From Bacillus sp. B-jedd (GTDB lineage Bacteria > Bacillota > Bacilli > Bacillales > Cytobacillaceae), in the NCBI RefSeq assembly GCF_000821085.1, contig NZ_CCXR01000001.1, positions 4,237,001-4,301,000 of the forward strand: a stretch of 64,000 nt of DNA. The letters run 5' to 3'. The notes below the pieces were generated by a model. That model made no database searches. It was not told where the DNA came from and worked only from the letters and a program-made list of their open reading frames with translations. This document shows positions 28,560 to 37,110 of the stretch, one piece after another (the stretch's first letter is position 1; every line of letters starts with the position of its first letter). Position numbers and translations under genes: made by a program.

Positions 28560-29081
28560 ATGAAAAAATTATTCACATTATTGATGATGCTTGTACTGGC
28601 CATGGCATTGGCTGCATGTAGCAGCGATGGTGGCAACGCAAAGGCTGGGGAAGATAAGGGCAAAAAATCAGAGGAACAAGCTGGGAAAGATGAAGCTGCT
28701 GGTGAAGAAGAAGGTATTGAAGGCCTTGTAGACCCAAAATCCGTTGAAAATGAGTATTTCAAATCTGTACATGCATTATTGAAGGAAGAAGGCTATGAGG
28801 TTGGAGAGCTTATTGCTGAGGATCATACCTTCTTTGATGCCAAGCAAGCCGTTTCGATTGAAATAGATGGCGAGGATATGCTGCCTTTACAAATCTTTGA
28901 TTTAGACAAAGACAATAAGCATTTAGCTGATGCGAAGAAAACCGGCATGGGCTGGGCTACGTTCGATGGCCAGGAAGGCGAAATCCCAGTGTTAGTCATT
29001 GATCATTATTATTTCTTCATAAATGAAGGCCATCCGAAGCAAAAGGAAATTTACGACTTGTTGGAAAAGAAACTAAAATAG
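28560..29081 (+). CDS. Lipoprotein of unknown function
   Basis: A 173-residue lipoprotein. Residues 1-20 are a signal peptide with lipobox LAAC (Cys20), then a Gly/Glu/Lys-rich linker to about residue 58. A compact C-terminal domain follows with VENEYFKSVHALLKEEGYEV and VLVIDHYYFFINEGHP. AAGGGGGAA precedes the ATG. It follows the ABC pair by 73 bases and ends at a hairpin, so it is plausibly the last gene of that unit, perhaps an accessory or self-protection protein (inference). Confidence 0.8.
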   Translation: MKKLFTLLMMLVLAMALAACSSDGGNAKAGEDKGKKSEEQAGKDEAAGEEEGIEGLVDPKSVENEYFKSVHALLKEEGYEVGELIAEDHTFFDAKQAVSIEIDGEDMLPLQIFDLDKDNKHLADAKKTGMGWATFDGQEGEIPVLVIDHYYFFINEGHPKQKEIYDLLEKKLK

Positions 29082-29088
29082 AGATAAA

Positions 29089-29145
29089 TGCCTTTCTAAT
29101 TCTCTTAAGCAATTTAAGAGGATCGGAGGGGCTTTTTCTTTAGGG
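29089..29145 (+). terminator. Terminator after the lipoprotein gene
   Basis: CTCTTAA / TTTAAGAG hairpin extended imperfectly by GCCTTTC with GGAGGGGC, then TTTTTCTTT. The 300 bp from here to the kinase gene hold an AT-rich stretch but no gene I can support. Confidence 0.6.
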
Positions 29146-29388
29146 GAAAATTGCTATTTCTTCCTTTTCAAATCTATAAACGGCTTTTTTTCCGTTTTTC
29201 TACCACCATGCAGTACAATAAAAATATTTTTGCAAAATAGAAATTCCCCTAGGTTATTGAAGCTTGTATAGGTCTTTTGTATAATAATTAATAAGCTGAA
29301 AAATTGACAAAAAATTTAAAAATCTTTTGCTTGTTAGATTAAGCTAGCTCTGTATTTTACTTTTCATGGATAGGAATTAGGTGATGGG

Positions 29389-30714
29389 ATGACCTGGGAT
29401 ATTTTCAAGTCTCTCTTTTCAATCATAACAATGATCATCGAGGTAGGAACGTGTCTGGTCGTCGGGTTCTCTTTTACAGGCGCCCGCCTCAAAGAAAACA
29501 CAAGGTCGATTCTAATTATTAGCCTCATCGTAGGCCTTGCCTATTACCTTTGTTCTCTATTAATTGACAGCCATGTTATTTTATTGGGCATTTTTTTATT
29601 TCTAATCCCAATTTTGAATTTTGCGTTAAAGCTTCCCCTATCCCAGGCCATCGTTACGATTCTGCTGGCTTTACTCTTTGATTTAATGGTCATTCACCTA
29701 ATCGAGTATAATTCTTTTTATCTAATTTTAAATAGAAGCCATGAGTCGATTGATGTGGGAATGAACATTTCTTATGATTTATTTGTGGCACTCAATAATA
29801 TCTTTATTTCAATCATTATGTATCAGAAATCACCGGTGTTATTTTCCGAAATCATCTTCGAAAAACAAAAGACCGGCGAAAATTCAGCTGCTCCATTCAG
29901 AATACAATTATTTTTTGTCATCTTTATTTTGTTCAGTCTAAATTCTGGACTTTTTCTGGTTCTCTTGGAATCAAATCACCTGCGTCCTTACTTTCAAGTG
30001 TTTTTAACGATATGGAGTTTGGTTATTTGTGTATTGTTTCTTTTCTTTTTAAGAAGCTCAATATCCCATAAGCATGATCGAATCCAACTGTTCCTAGATC
30101 AGCAATATCAGAATGACCTGCTTTCTTTTTACACCATCATCCGTTCTCAACGGCATGACTTCAACTTTCATTTAACAGCCATACACGGATTGATCCAAAA
30201 AAGGGAATATGCATCCTGTAACGACTATATTGCAAAAATGGTGAAGGACGCCCAGGAGGTTAATGAGTTGCTTCCTTTAAGCCATCCTTCAATCGCCGCC
30301 ATGCTTAGCACATTTAAAGAGTTGGCTTCTAAAAGAGGCATTCAAATTCACTATGATATATTGGACGATTTAAGGTATATGCCCTGCTCCGTATATGAAA
30401 TGAACAAGATTTTAGGGAATTTGATTCAAAATGCTTTAGATGAAGCTGGAAACCCAAACAATGAGTACAACTCGATCGAGATGGAAATTAAGAGGGAGTA
30501 TGGAAATATTGTTATTTCGGTGGCCAATCCGGCAAATATATCGGAGGAAGAGCTTCATCACATTTTTCAAATTGGTTTTTCCAACAAATCCGCCCATGAA
30601 GGGCTTGGTCTGCCAACTATCCAGAAAATCATTTCTAAATACCATGGTGTCATTTATCCTGAACTGGAAAGCGGGAGTATCCGTTTTATTGCAAAAATAC
30701 CTGTCTCTACCTAA
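29389..30714 (+). CDS. Sensor histidine kinase, AgrC/NatK-like (GHKL)
   Basis: A 441-residue membrane kinase. The first 220 residues form about six transmembrane helices with short loops, the layout of peptide-sensing AgrC/ComD-type kinases. The phospho-acceptor His lies in SQRHDFNFHLTAIHG (about 258). The ATPase part has an N box NLIQNALDEA and G box GLGLPTIQKI. The start follows AGGTGATGGG. Its cognate LytTR regulator is 46 bases downstream. No agrB/agrD-like peptide genes are near, so the signal is unknown. Confidence 0.88.
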   Translation: MTWDIFKSLFSIITMIIEVGTCLVVGFSFTGARLKENTRSILIISLIVGLAYYLCSLLIDSHVILLGIFLFLIPILNFALKLPLSQAIVTILLALLFDLMVIHLIEYNSFYLILNRSHESIDVGMNISYDLFVALNNIFISIIMYQKSPVLFSEIIFEKQKTGENSAAPFRIQLFFVIFILFSLNSGLFLVLLESNHLRPYFQVFLTIWSLVICVLFLFFLRSSISHKHDRIQLFLDQQYQNDLLSFYTIIRSQRHDFNFHLTAIHGLIQKREYASCNDYIAKMVKDAQEVNELLPLSHPSIAAMLSTFKELASKRGIQIHYDILDDLRYMPCSVYEMNKILGNLIQNALDEAGNPNNEYNSIEMEIKREYGNIVISVANPANISEEELHHIFQIGFSNKSAHEGLGLPTIQKIISKYHGVIYPELESGSIRFIAKIPVST

Positions 30715-30760
30715 GTTTTACGTTATCTTTTTCAACCTTACTCCTTGGAGGTGAACTTCA

Positions 30761-31504
30761 ATGTTAATAAACGCTTTAATCGTAGACGATGAGCAGCATT
30801 GCATAACGGCTTTGAAAAGCTGCCTGGAGTCTTTTCCAACCATCAATATTGTGGGAGAGGCCAATAGTGCCGAACAGGCACTTGTTATGCTGGAGGAAAT
30901 CGATGCAGATCTTGTTTTTCTCGATATTGAAATGGATGGCATGGACGGTCTGCAGCTGGCCCGGAAAATAGAAAATCATTACCCAAGTTTAAAGGTAATC
31001 TTTATTACAGGCCATCCCGGCTTTGCACTTGAAGGCTATGAAGTTCATCCTGTTGACTTTTTAACAAAGCCAGTCAATATTAACCGCCTTGAAAAGGCTT
31101 TGAAAAAGGTAAACGAAATCATAACGAGAAACAGGAAACAAAAAAATCAAAAAGTGGGCTTGAATGTCGCCGGCGGCATCAGAATGATTCATACAAATGA
31201 TATTCTTTATATTGAGAAGCAAGGAAGGACTATTTCGGTAGTCTGCGAAAACAATGAGAAATTCGTCTCAAAGGATTCAATGAAAAACCTTGAAACCATT
31301 TTTCAATCCTTTGATTTTTATCGTTCCCACCAATCCTTTCTCGTTCCTATGCAAAAAATAAAAGCCATTCAACCCGATCACTTTTCAAGGTCCTACACGA
31401 TTTTATTATATGATAATAAAACAACCCTCCCCCTTAGCAGACATAATTACAACGAACTAAGGGAGTTATTGAAAAAGAACGTAAGCGGAGCCACAATCCA
31501 CTAG
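30761..31504 (+). CDS. LytTR family response regulator, AgrA-like
   Basis: A 247-residue response regulator. The receiver domain has the acidic pair IVDDEQHC, phospho-acceptor Asp in VFLDIEMDGMDGL (about 55) and the Lys in FLTKPVN. A LytTR DNA-binding domain occupies about residues 140-245 (GGIRMIHTNDILYIEKQGRTI, FYRSHQSFLVPMQKIKAI). CTTGGAGGTG precedes the ATG. It forms an operon with the kinase and is closed by a terminator. Likely targets are unknown; the ABC-lipoprotein unit just upstream is the natural first guess. Confidence 0.92.
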   Translation: MLINALIVDDEQHCITALKSCLESFPTINIVGEANSAEQALVMLEEIDADLVFLDIEMDGMDGLQLARKIENHYPSLKVIFITGHPGFALEGYEVHPVDFLTKPVNINRLEKALKKVNEIITRNRKQKNQKVGLNVAGGIRMIHTNDILYIEKQGRTISVVCENNEKFVSKDSMKNLETIFQSFDFYRSHQSFLVPMQKIKAIQPDHFSRSYTILLYDNKTTLPLSRHNYNELRELLKKNVSGATIH

Positions 31505-31524
31505 AAACCAAATTTGCAGTTTAT

Positions 31525-31562
31525 TAAGGGCCTTCCTCTTTTAAGGTAAGGCCCCTTTTTAT
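31525..31562 (+). terminator. Terminator of the kinase-regulator operon
   Basis: AAGGGCCTT / AAGGCCCCTT stem followed by a T run. Confidence 0.85.
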
Positions 31563-31600
31563 GGCTGTTTTCCTTTTTTTCTTTTGGCCTTGTTATCCTT

Positions 31601-31842
31601 GATTGTTGATCCCGGGGACATGCTTTCCGCGGGGCGAAGCTTCTACCTGAATTTGCTTCGTGCAGCTTTGCGACGAGCTGAAGGTTCGCTTCCCCGAATA
31701 GTCTGTGGCGTAGGAGCATTCTTTATGGAGCCTCCTCGGCGTCCTAGACGCCTGTGGGGTCTCCACGTGCCGCTTCATCCCGCCGGAGTCAGTCCCCTCC
31801 GTTCCAATCAACTTCATTGAAAATCATCACTCACTTTTAACA
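31601..31842. repeat. Structured dispersed repeat, copy 2 (inverted, with insert)
   Basis: The reverse complement of the element at 21504-21660: GCGTC-CTA-GACGC apex, CCGGAGTCAGTCCCCTCCG and TTTCCGCGGGGC are shared almost exactly. It carries about 85 extra bases (roughly 31641-31725) inside one arm and lacks part of the terminal AAATCAA. It fills most of the 360-bp gap between the LytTR and nitroreductase genes. Confidence 0.88.
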
Positions 31843-31864
31843 GATCTATTCTTTTAAAGGCATG

Positions 31865-32653
31865 CTATTCATTCTTCATGAAATTCTGCTTCTCTAAATA
31901 GTTCAGCACAGTCTGCGAATACTCGATATGCGATTCTTTCGTATATTTTGCAATCGTATAAACCTGGGCGAGGTTTTTCAACCCAAGTCTTTCAGTCATT
32001 TCCTTCAGACGCGGGATGTCCATGTAACGCTGCCATCCCTTTTCATTTCTTTCCTTATATATTTCAAGGATGTCTTCATCCGAATAATCGCGATACTGCT
32101 CATAATGGACAACTCCACTTCTCGGCAGCCGATCCCTCGGTGCGGGGTTTTCAGCCGGATACCCTAATGAATATCCGACAACCGGGACGACGTTTGGCGG
32201 CAGGTTCAGAAGCTCGCCGATTTGGTCGCAATTCGCAAGTGTCGAACCCATATAGCAGATTCCAAGTCCCGCATTTTCCGCTGCCAAGGCGCAGTTTTGC
32301 GCGGCGAGCGTCGCATCAATGGCACCGATCATGAAGCTCATGAAATTATCAAAATGGACAGGCGCATCGTTAAGTTCAAGCCATTTCCTCATTCTATTAA
32401 AATCGGCGCAAAATGTCAGCAGGACTGGCGCATCCAGTACCATCGATTGCTCCATATGCGGCCCATATAGTTTTTGCCTCAGTTCTTTGTCTCTTGTGAC
32501 GATAATCGAATATGTCTGCATATTACCGCTTGAAGAAGCGCGGATGCCCGCGTCCAAAATTTGCTCGAGAAGCTCTTCGCTTACTTCCCTATCTTCATAT
32601 TCCCTTATTGATCTGTGTCCGAATACTACCTTATTGAACTCCAAAACCATCAC
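31865..32653 (-). CDS. NADPH-dependent oxidoreductase, NfsA-like nitroreductase
   Basis: A 262-residue FMN nitroreductase-fold enzyme. FMN-contact blocks are FGHRSIREYEDREV at the N-terminus, AGIRASSSGNMQTYSIIV (about 35) and GLGICYMGSTLANCDQI (about 150). The C-terminal excursion EQYRDYSDEDILEIYKERN is typical of the NfsA/FRP subgroup. It probably reduces nitro compounds, quinones or flavin. The start is uncertain: GTG 32653, ATG 32650 and TTG 32644 are in frame, and AAGGAG suits the TTG best. Confidence 0.88.
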   Translation of the reverse strand: MMVLEFNKVVFGHRSIREYEDREVSEELLEQILDAGIRASSSGNMQTYSIIVTRDKELRQKLYGPHMEQSMVLDAPVLLTFCADFNRMRKWLELNDAPVHFDNFMSFMIGAIDATLAAQNCALAAENAGLGICYMGSTLANCDQIGELLNLPPNVVPVVGYSLGYPAENPAPRDRLPRSGVVHYEQYRDYSDEDILEIYKERNEKGWQRYMDIPRLKEMTERLGLKNLAQVYTIAKYTKESHIEYSQTVLNYLEKQNFMKNE

Positions 32654-32832
32654 TCCTTATTCTCCTACTATATCATTTAATAAGAATGTTCTGACAAAAA
32701 TAATCGATTTTTGCCTAATACCGCGGTCGGTCTTTTTGCAAAAAAATTCTTCTGACCCAGTATTCATTCAAAATAGCAGGATGGTAAAATGGAAAAAAGA
32801 AACATACACTTGAATTCCTGCGGGTGATCATA

Positions 32833-33270
32833 ATGAAAGTTTCAATAGAGGAAATTAGCAAACAACAGGATGAAGAAATTCTCATCCGGTGCCATGAGGT
32901 AAATGATCGGATTACCGAAATCGTAAGTAAGCTGAATACTGAGACTCTTCTCGTACTCGGATACCAAAATGAGCAGGTTCACCGCATCAAGTTGAGTGAT
33001 ATTTACTATTTCGAGGCGGTTGACGGGAAGGTTTTTATGTACGGCAAGGACAGTGTCTATGAAGTAAAGCAAAAGCTGTATGAACTGGAGGATTTATTTA
33101 AAGGGAAAAACTGTTTTCGCGCCTCCAAATCAACCATTCTGAATATCGCTAAAATAACCTCTATCTCCCCCTCCTTAAGCGGCCGGTTTGTAGCTGTTCT
33201 TGATAACGGGGAACGCGCTGTTATCTCCAGGCAGTATGTGCCTGTCCTTAAAAAAATGCTTGGCTTGTAA
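32833..33270 (+). CDS. LytTR DNA-binding regulator without receiver domain
   Basis: A 145-residue protein whose C-terminal two thirds are a LytTR domain (HRIKLSDIYYFEAVDGKVFMY, NCFRASKSTILNIAKITSI, VISRQYVPVLKKMLGL). It has no receiver, so it is not a phosphorelay output. I start at ATG 32833 with GGGTGATC upstream, not at GTG 32824, which lies in that ribosome site. The next gene, 16 bases on, encodes a four-helix membrane protein. Such LytTR plus membrane-protein pairs (LRS type) are known, in which the membrane protein restrains the regulator. Confidence 0.88.
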   Translation: MKVSIEEISKQQDEEILIRCHEVNDRITEIVSKLNTETLLVLGYQNEQVHRIKLSDIYYFEAVDGKVFMYGKDSVYEVKQKLYELEDLFKGKNCFRASKSTILNIAKITSISPSLSGRFVAVLDNGERAVISRQYVPVLKKMLGL

Positions 33271-33286
33271 TTGGGAGGGATATATT

Positions 33287-33715
33287 ATGAGGCTTACTGA
33301 ATTGATGCAAAAAATAATGAAGGATTTCCTGATCATTTTCGCGGCTATCATTATCATTCTTACGTTCTTACGGCAACTATACTTGCCGGGATCGACCTTT
33401 GACTTGAAGTCGATTTATATCATCATGGCGTTCTCTTTTCTCAGCGCTTTATTGGGATTCATCCTATATACTCCAAATGACATAACTGAGAAAGAAATGC
33501 GCCTTAGAATAGTCATTCATTTTCTCACCCTGGAGATTTTATTAATATCCTTAGCTAGTATTTTCAGCCTCGTGAACAGCGCTAGGGAAGCCGCCATGCT
33601 GGCGGTCCAAATCGCGGTCATTTACATCCTCGTCCGCCTCCTTTCCTGGCAAAAGGATAAAAAAGAAGCCCGGCATATCAATGAGAAGCTTCAGGCTATC
33701 AAAAAAAACAGCTAG
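33287..33715 (+). CDS. DUF3021 membrane protein, partner of LytTR regulator
   Basis: A 142-residue integral membrane protein with four hydrophobic helices (about 14-35, 43-65, 75-98, 102-122) and a short basic cytoplasmic tail. ATG 33287 has GGGAGGG 7 bases upstream; a longer open frame back to 33200 overlaps the regulator and is not supported. DUF3021 proteins commonly follow receiver-less LytTR genes and probably act as antagonists of the regulator by sequestration (family-based inference). Confidence 0.85.
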   Translation: MRLTELMQKIMKDFLIIFAAIIIILTFLRQLYLPGSTFDLKSIYIIMAFSFLSALLGFILYTPNDITEKEMRLRIVIHFLTLEILLISLASIFSLVNSAREAAMLAVQIAVIYILVRLLSWQKDKKEARHINEKLQAIKKNS

Positions 33716-33719
33716 GACT

Positions 33720-33746
33720 GGCAGCCTAAAAACGGGTTGCTTTTTT
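33720..33746 (+). terminator. Terminator of the LytTR-DUF3021 operon
   Basis: GGCAGCC / GGGTTGC stem (with GT pairing) followed by TTTTTT. Confidence 0.65.
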
Positions 33747-33762
33747 GACTGGCTATTAAAAT

Positions 33763-33790
33763 AACCCCCTGGACAAATCCCAGGGGGTTA
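33763..33790 (-). terminator. Terminator of the MFS gene
   Basis: Perfect 10-bp stem AACCCCCTGG / CCAGGGGGTT followed on the minus strand by TTATTTTA. Confidence 0.8.
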
Positions 33791-33806
33791 GACGAGTTCC
33801 AGAACA

Positions 33807-35135
33807 TCATTGTAACGCTTTTCGGCCGGTCAGCAGCCAGAACAATACTAAAGCCACCGCGGTGATAGCCGCCAACATCATTAACAAAGAGCTGAACTTT
33901 ACGGAATCGATCATTGCGGCTGTATAGGCAATACCGATGGATGCCGCCACATTCAGAACCAGGTTATAAAATCCAATCGCTGTCCCTGTTTTTTCTACTG
34001 GAATGGTTCCGATACAGGATTCAAGCATTGGTGCATACATCATGGCGAATGATCCGGAGAAAAGTATCATCGAAATAACAAATAGGATTGGCGAACTTTT
34101 CACGAACAGGCCGGGAATAAATACACTTAATGCAATTAGAATCATGGCTAACGAAATCGTCTGCTTATTGTTCAATACCTTAGCGGTTTTTCCTGAAAGT
34201 GCCCCGACGATGACCGCAGTCACATATCCAGGGATTAATAGCAGAGAGATCGTATCCAAATGATAGCCATATACCTTTTCAAGCAGGAATGGGAAGAGAA
34301 AAATATATCCCAGCTGCACCGAATAAATGACAATCGCAACTGCAAGGATGGACACAAAGCGCTGGTTTTTGAAAAAGGAAATGCTAATCAATGATTTAGA
34401 ACTCTTGCTTATATAAGAGACAAATAAGATTACTGCGACAATGAAGATCGGGATATTGATCCAATTAAAGTTGGTGATATAAAGCATGACTGAAGTGGCA
34501 ATCGCCGCAATCAGAAATAACCCAATCACATCGACATGGCTCTTTTTCGATTTTTCCTTCGGCAAATATTTCATGATGAAAGGAAGGATTATAAGTGTCA
34601 GCAAAGGAATTAAAAACAAGGTTGTCCAATGCAAGTAAGTTGATACATACCCGCCTGTCACTGAACCAACGACAAGGGATAAAGAGTAGCTGCTAGTACT
34701 TAAGCCCAAAAACTTCTTTTGCTCGTCCTTCGGCAAATGTTTCGTTACATAAATAACATATAAAGTTTCAGCAGATGCCAAGCCGGCTGTTTGGATCACT
34801 CTTGAGATCAAAATGAGCGGGAAGGAATCTCTGAAAAGATAACCCATGACTGAGCCGATACAAATAAGGATAATCCCGGCGCTTAAAAGGTTTCTAATGC
34901 TTATGGAATCAGCCAGTGAAGCATATACAACTGCGCCAATTCCAATAATCAAGCCAGCCAATGTGGCCTGCCAGCTGACTGTTGCCGCTGAAATGCCAAG
35001 GTCATTGGCGATTTCAACAGAAATAAGCTTAAACGAATTGTCGATAATCAAGGCAAAAACGAAAAAGAATAAGATGACTGGGACGGCTTTTTTAACATTA
35101 TGTTCGTTAGGTGTCATTTCAGTAGTTGTAGCCAT
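33807..35135 (-). CDS. MFS transporter, drug-exporter-like
   Basis: A 442-residue major facilitator protein with 12-14 hydrophobic helices and no signal peptide. The charged loop between helices 2 and 3 reads YASLADSISIRNLL, and helix 5 region SSYSLSLVVGSVTGGYVSTYLHW resembles motif C of DHA2/TetL-like antiporters. The substrate is unknown. AAGGAATAG lies upstream of the ATG. A UTRA-type GntR gene lies just upstream on the same strand but is separated by its own terminator. Confidence 0.88.
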   Translation of the reverse strand: MATTTEMTPNEHNVKKAVPVILFFFVFALIIDNSFKLISVEIANDLGISAATVSWQATLAGLIIGIGAVVYASLADSISIRNLLSAGIILICIGSVMGYLFRDSFPLILISRVIQTAGLASAETLYVIYVTKHLPKDEQKKFLGLSTSSYSLSLVVGSVTGGYVSTYLHWTTLFLIPLLTLIILPFIMKYLPKEKSKKSHVDVIGLFLIAAIATSVMLYITNFNWINIPIFIVAVILFVSYISKSSKSLISISFFKNQRFVSILAVAIVIYSVQLGYIFLFPFLLEKVYGYHLDTISLLLIPGYVTAVIVGALSGKTAKVLNNKQTISLAMILIALSVFIPGLFVKSSPILFVISMILFSGSFAMMYAPMLESCIGTIPVEKTGTAIGFYNLVLNVAASIGIAYTAAMIDSVKFSSLLMMLAAITAVALVLFWLLTGRKALQ

Positions 35136-35231
35136 TGGGTATATTCTATTCCTTTCTTGAAGCTTAAGTATTAGATATTATTCTTTGTTATCGCTTTCTT
35201 ATTATGCAAAAATAGGAAAACCATCCCCTTA

Positions 35232-35257
35232 TACATACATCGTATATACTTGTATAA
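35232..35257. promoter_or_regulatory. Possible GntR-type operator
   Basis: A TATA-rich dyad TATACTTGTATA with flanking ATACATCGTATA lies about 100 bases before the MFS start. Its GT-TA-AC-like pattern is of the kind bound by HutC/UTRA regulators. Weak evidence; AT-rich promoters can look alike. Confidence 0.3.
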
Positions 35258-35359
35258 AAAGTTGTCTAAGTGGTACAGAATTAAATTACCACAACTTCTT
35301 TATCTGTACAATCACTAATTTTGCCAATAAGTATTATAAGATAGGTTCCGGCAACCAAA

Positions 35360-35395
35360 AAAAGCAATGCATTCTCTAGGGAATTGCATTGCTGT
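35360..35395 (-). terminator. Terminator of the gntR gene
   Basis: AGCAATGCATTC / GAATTGCATTGCT hairpin (one bulge), followed on the minus strand by a run of seven T. Confidence 0.88.
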
Positions 35396-35407
35396 TTGTT
35401 ATGACCG

Positions 35408-36148
35408 CTATTTGTCTGCATTTATTTTAATGACACTGAATTCTTTCGGTATATAGTACTTGTTATAGATGACCGGATACTGTTTATTTATATAAACGCT
35501 TTCAAGTAACACGTCAAATTCGGCACCGCCAAACGTCTCATCGTTTTGTGATAAAGGTTCGGCGACATTGGAGCGCTTTATTTCAATGGTTGCTGAATTA
35601 GCAAGTTCATAAACTTTGTTTTCAAGCATCTCCATTACCTGCTTTTCATCCTGAAGATCAAAATTCAGTTCCGAAACGGTTTCAATTGCCATAAAGGAAA
35701 AAGCATATGCCACCGCTTTGCCGTTACTTTTGTAAAAACGTTCAAACGCGACGACCGCTGCCGCCCTTCTTCCTAAGACTTGCTGTGTATAATCGCTTTC
35801 CAGATCCAATCGGAAGGACACGTTCACTTCATCTATTTTTTCAGTGTGGCATTTATAAATGGGATGTCCAATTTTCTCAAGTCCGATTGCTTTCTGGCTG
35901 CTTGGGGATTTTGTAATAAAGCTGCCTTTTCCGTGAAAGCTTTTTACCAGTCCATCGTCCTGCAGAAGCGACAATGCTTGCCTCAATGTCATCCGGCTTA
36001 CGCCAAACATTTTGGCCAGTTCTGCTTCTGTAGGCAGCTTGCTCCCATTGGGGAACGTTCCATCCATTATTTTTTTATATAGTTTATCGTACACATCAAT
36101 ATACAAAGGCTTTTTTACCCTTTGGATATTGGAGGAGTTTATTTCCAT
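35408..36148 (-). CDS. GntR family regulator, HutC/UTRA type
   Basis: A 246-residue regulator. The N-terminal winged helix is clear: LYIDVYDKLYKKIMDG, LPTEAELAKMFGVSRMTLRQAL and LVKSFHGKGSFI. A UTRA ligand-binding domain follows (ERFYKSNGKAVAYAFSFM, VYINKQYPVIYNKYYIP). I start at ATG 36148, which has GGTGAGGG 4 bases upstream; the frame extends 11 codons further without one. It may control the downstream MFS gene. Ligand unknown, often a sugar phosphate or amino-acid derivative in this family. Confidence 0.88.
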   Translation of the reverse strand: MEINSSNIQRVKKPLYIDVYDKLYKKIMDGTFPNGSKLPTEAELAKMFGVSRMTLRQALSLLQDDGLVKSFHGKGSFITKSPSSQKAIGLEKIGHPIYKCHTEKIDEVNVSFRLDLESDYTQQVLGRRAAAVVAFERFYKSNGKAVAYAFSFMAIETVSELNFDLQDEKQVMEMLENKVYELANSATIEIKRSNVAEPLSQNDETFGGAEFDVLLESVYINKQYPVIYNKYYIPKEFSVIKINADK

Positions 36149-36297
36149 CTGTCCCTCACCTAAATTCGTCGCAATTAACATCTATTGTTCAAAATAAATT
36201 AAGGCTATTATAACATGAAATAATTACTTGAGATGAGAAGCGGCGAGCAACTTAAGATTCACCGCCTTTTTTGATTTTAGGTGGCGTGAAATGAAAA

Positions 36298-36335
36298 AAG
36301 ATGAAGCCACGACTAACTCGGGCTTCACCTTTCCT
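36298..36335 (+). terminator. Hairpin in the gene-free stretch upstream of gntR
   Basis: GATGAAGCC / GGCTTCACC stem with a 12-base loop, followed by TTTCCTTTC on the plus strand. No plus-strand gene precedes it; read on the minus strand it could end the 36419-36817 gene. Confidence 0.5.
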
Positions 36336-36418
36336 TTCTTACTATATTTTTCTTTGGGCAATCATATCCCCCCCAGGACGGAAGGGGGGTAACAGATAGG
36401 CATTATATTGAATCGGTT

Positions 36419-36817
36419 CTAATTTGTTGATTGTTTGAAAAAATTTTTATAAGGCAGCAGTAGTGCAGCTAAAGAGATGAGTAAAAAAATTAGATCAGGC
36501 ATGAATGTACCAAACCCAATTATATGAAGGATAAAAAACAGCGGATAAGCCCAGCATGCATACCAGGACCAGCGAAGGCCTTTCCGATAGGCATTTGTTA
36601 ATATCGCGATACCGAATATGGACATTCCTATTACCAATGAACCTCGGAGCTTTAATTCAATTCCTGCATCAGTTTGATCATTAGATAAATATGCGTGTAA
36701 GACTGAACCTTCACCAACCGGCCCATTTTCACCAGATAGACTGATAATTAGCATTAAAACTTGAACGAGAAGCAATAAAACCCAAGACTTGGTTTGCAAA
36801 AACTTCACCTTAACCAA
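36419..36817 (-). CDS. Four-helix membrane protein, unknown
   Basis: A 132-residue integral membrane protein with about four hydrophobic segments: WVLLLLVQVLMLIISLSG, a short one near GSLVIGMSIFGIAILT, WYACWAYPLFFILHIIGFG and MPDLIFLLISLAALLLP. An acidic extracytoplasmic loop follows helix 1, and the tail is basic. AGGAGTTGG lies before the ATG. No family is recognised and it has no operon partner. Confidence 0.65.
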   Translation of the reverse strand: MVKVKFLQTKSWVLLLLVQVLMLIISLSGENGPVGEGSVLHAYLSNDQTDAGIELKLRGSLVIGMSIFGIAILTNAYRKGLRWSWYACWAYPLFFILHIIGFGTFMPDLIFLLISLAALLLPYKNFFKQSTN

Positions 36818-37110
36818 CTCCTCACAAGTTTATTGAATTGCTTCCTTTCAGTCGTTTACTATATTCCAAAATAAACTTATATCCTGTTAGTATATTATTT
36901 ATCCTTATTTAGAGTTATTCCATTTTCCAAATACAACGAGCCGATTTATTTTTCTCGATTTAGTTGTACTCTTTAATCCAAAAATAGCAATTTTGAAAAT
37001 CATATGAACCCTTTCCCTTATTAGTTCCCAACGGCATTATTGGTGAAAGTAAAGGGATTTTGCCGAAGGCTGTAGAATTAGTATGGAAACAGAGCAAAGG
37101 AGATACAACT

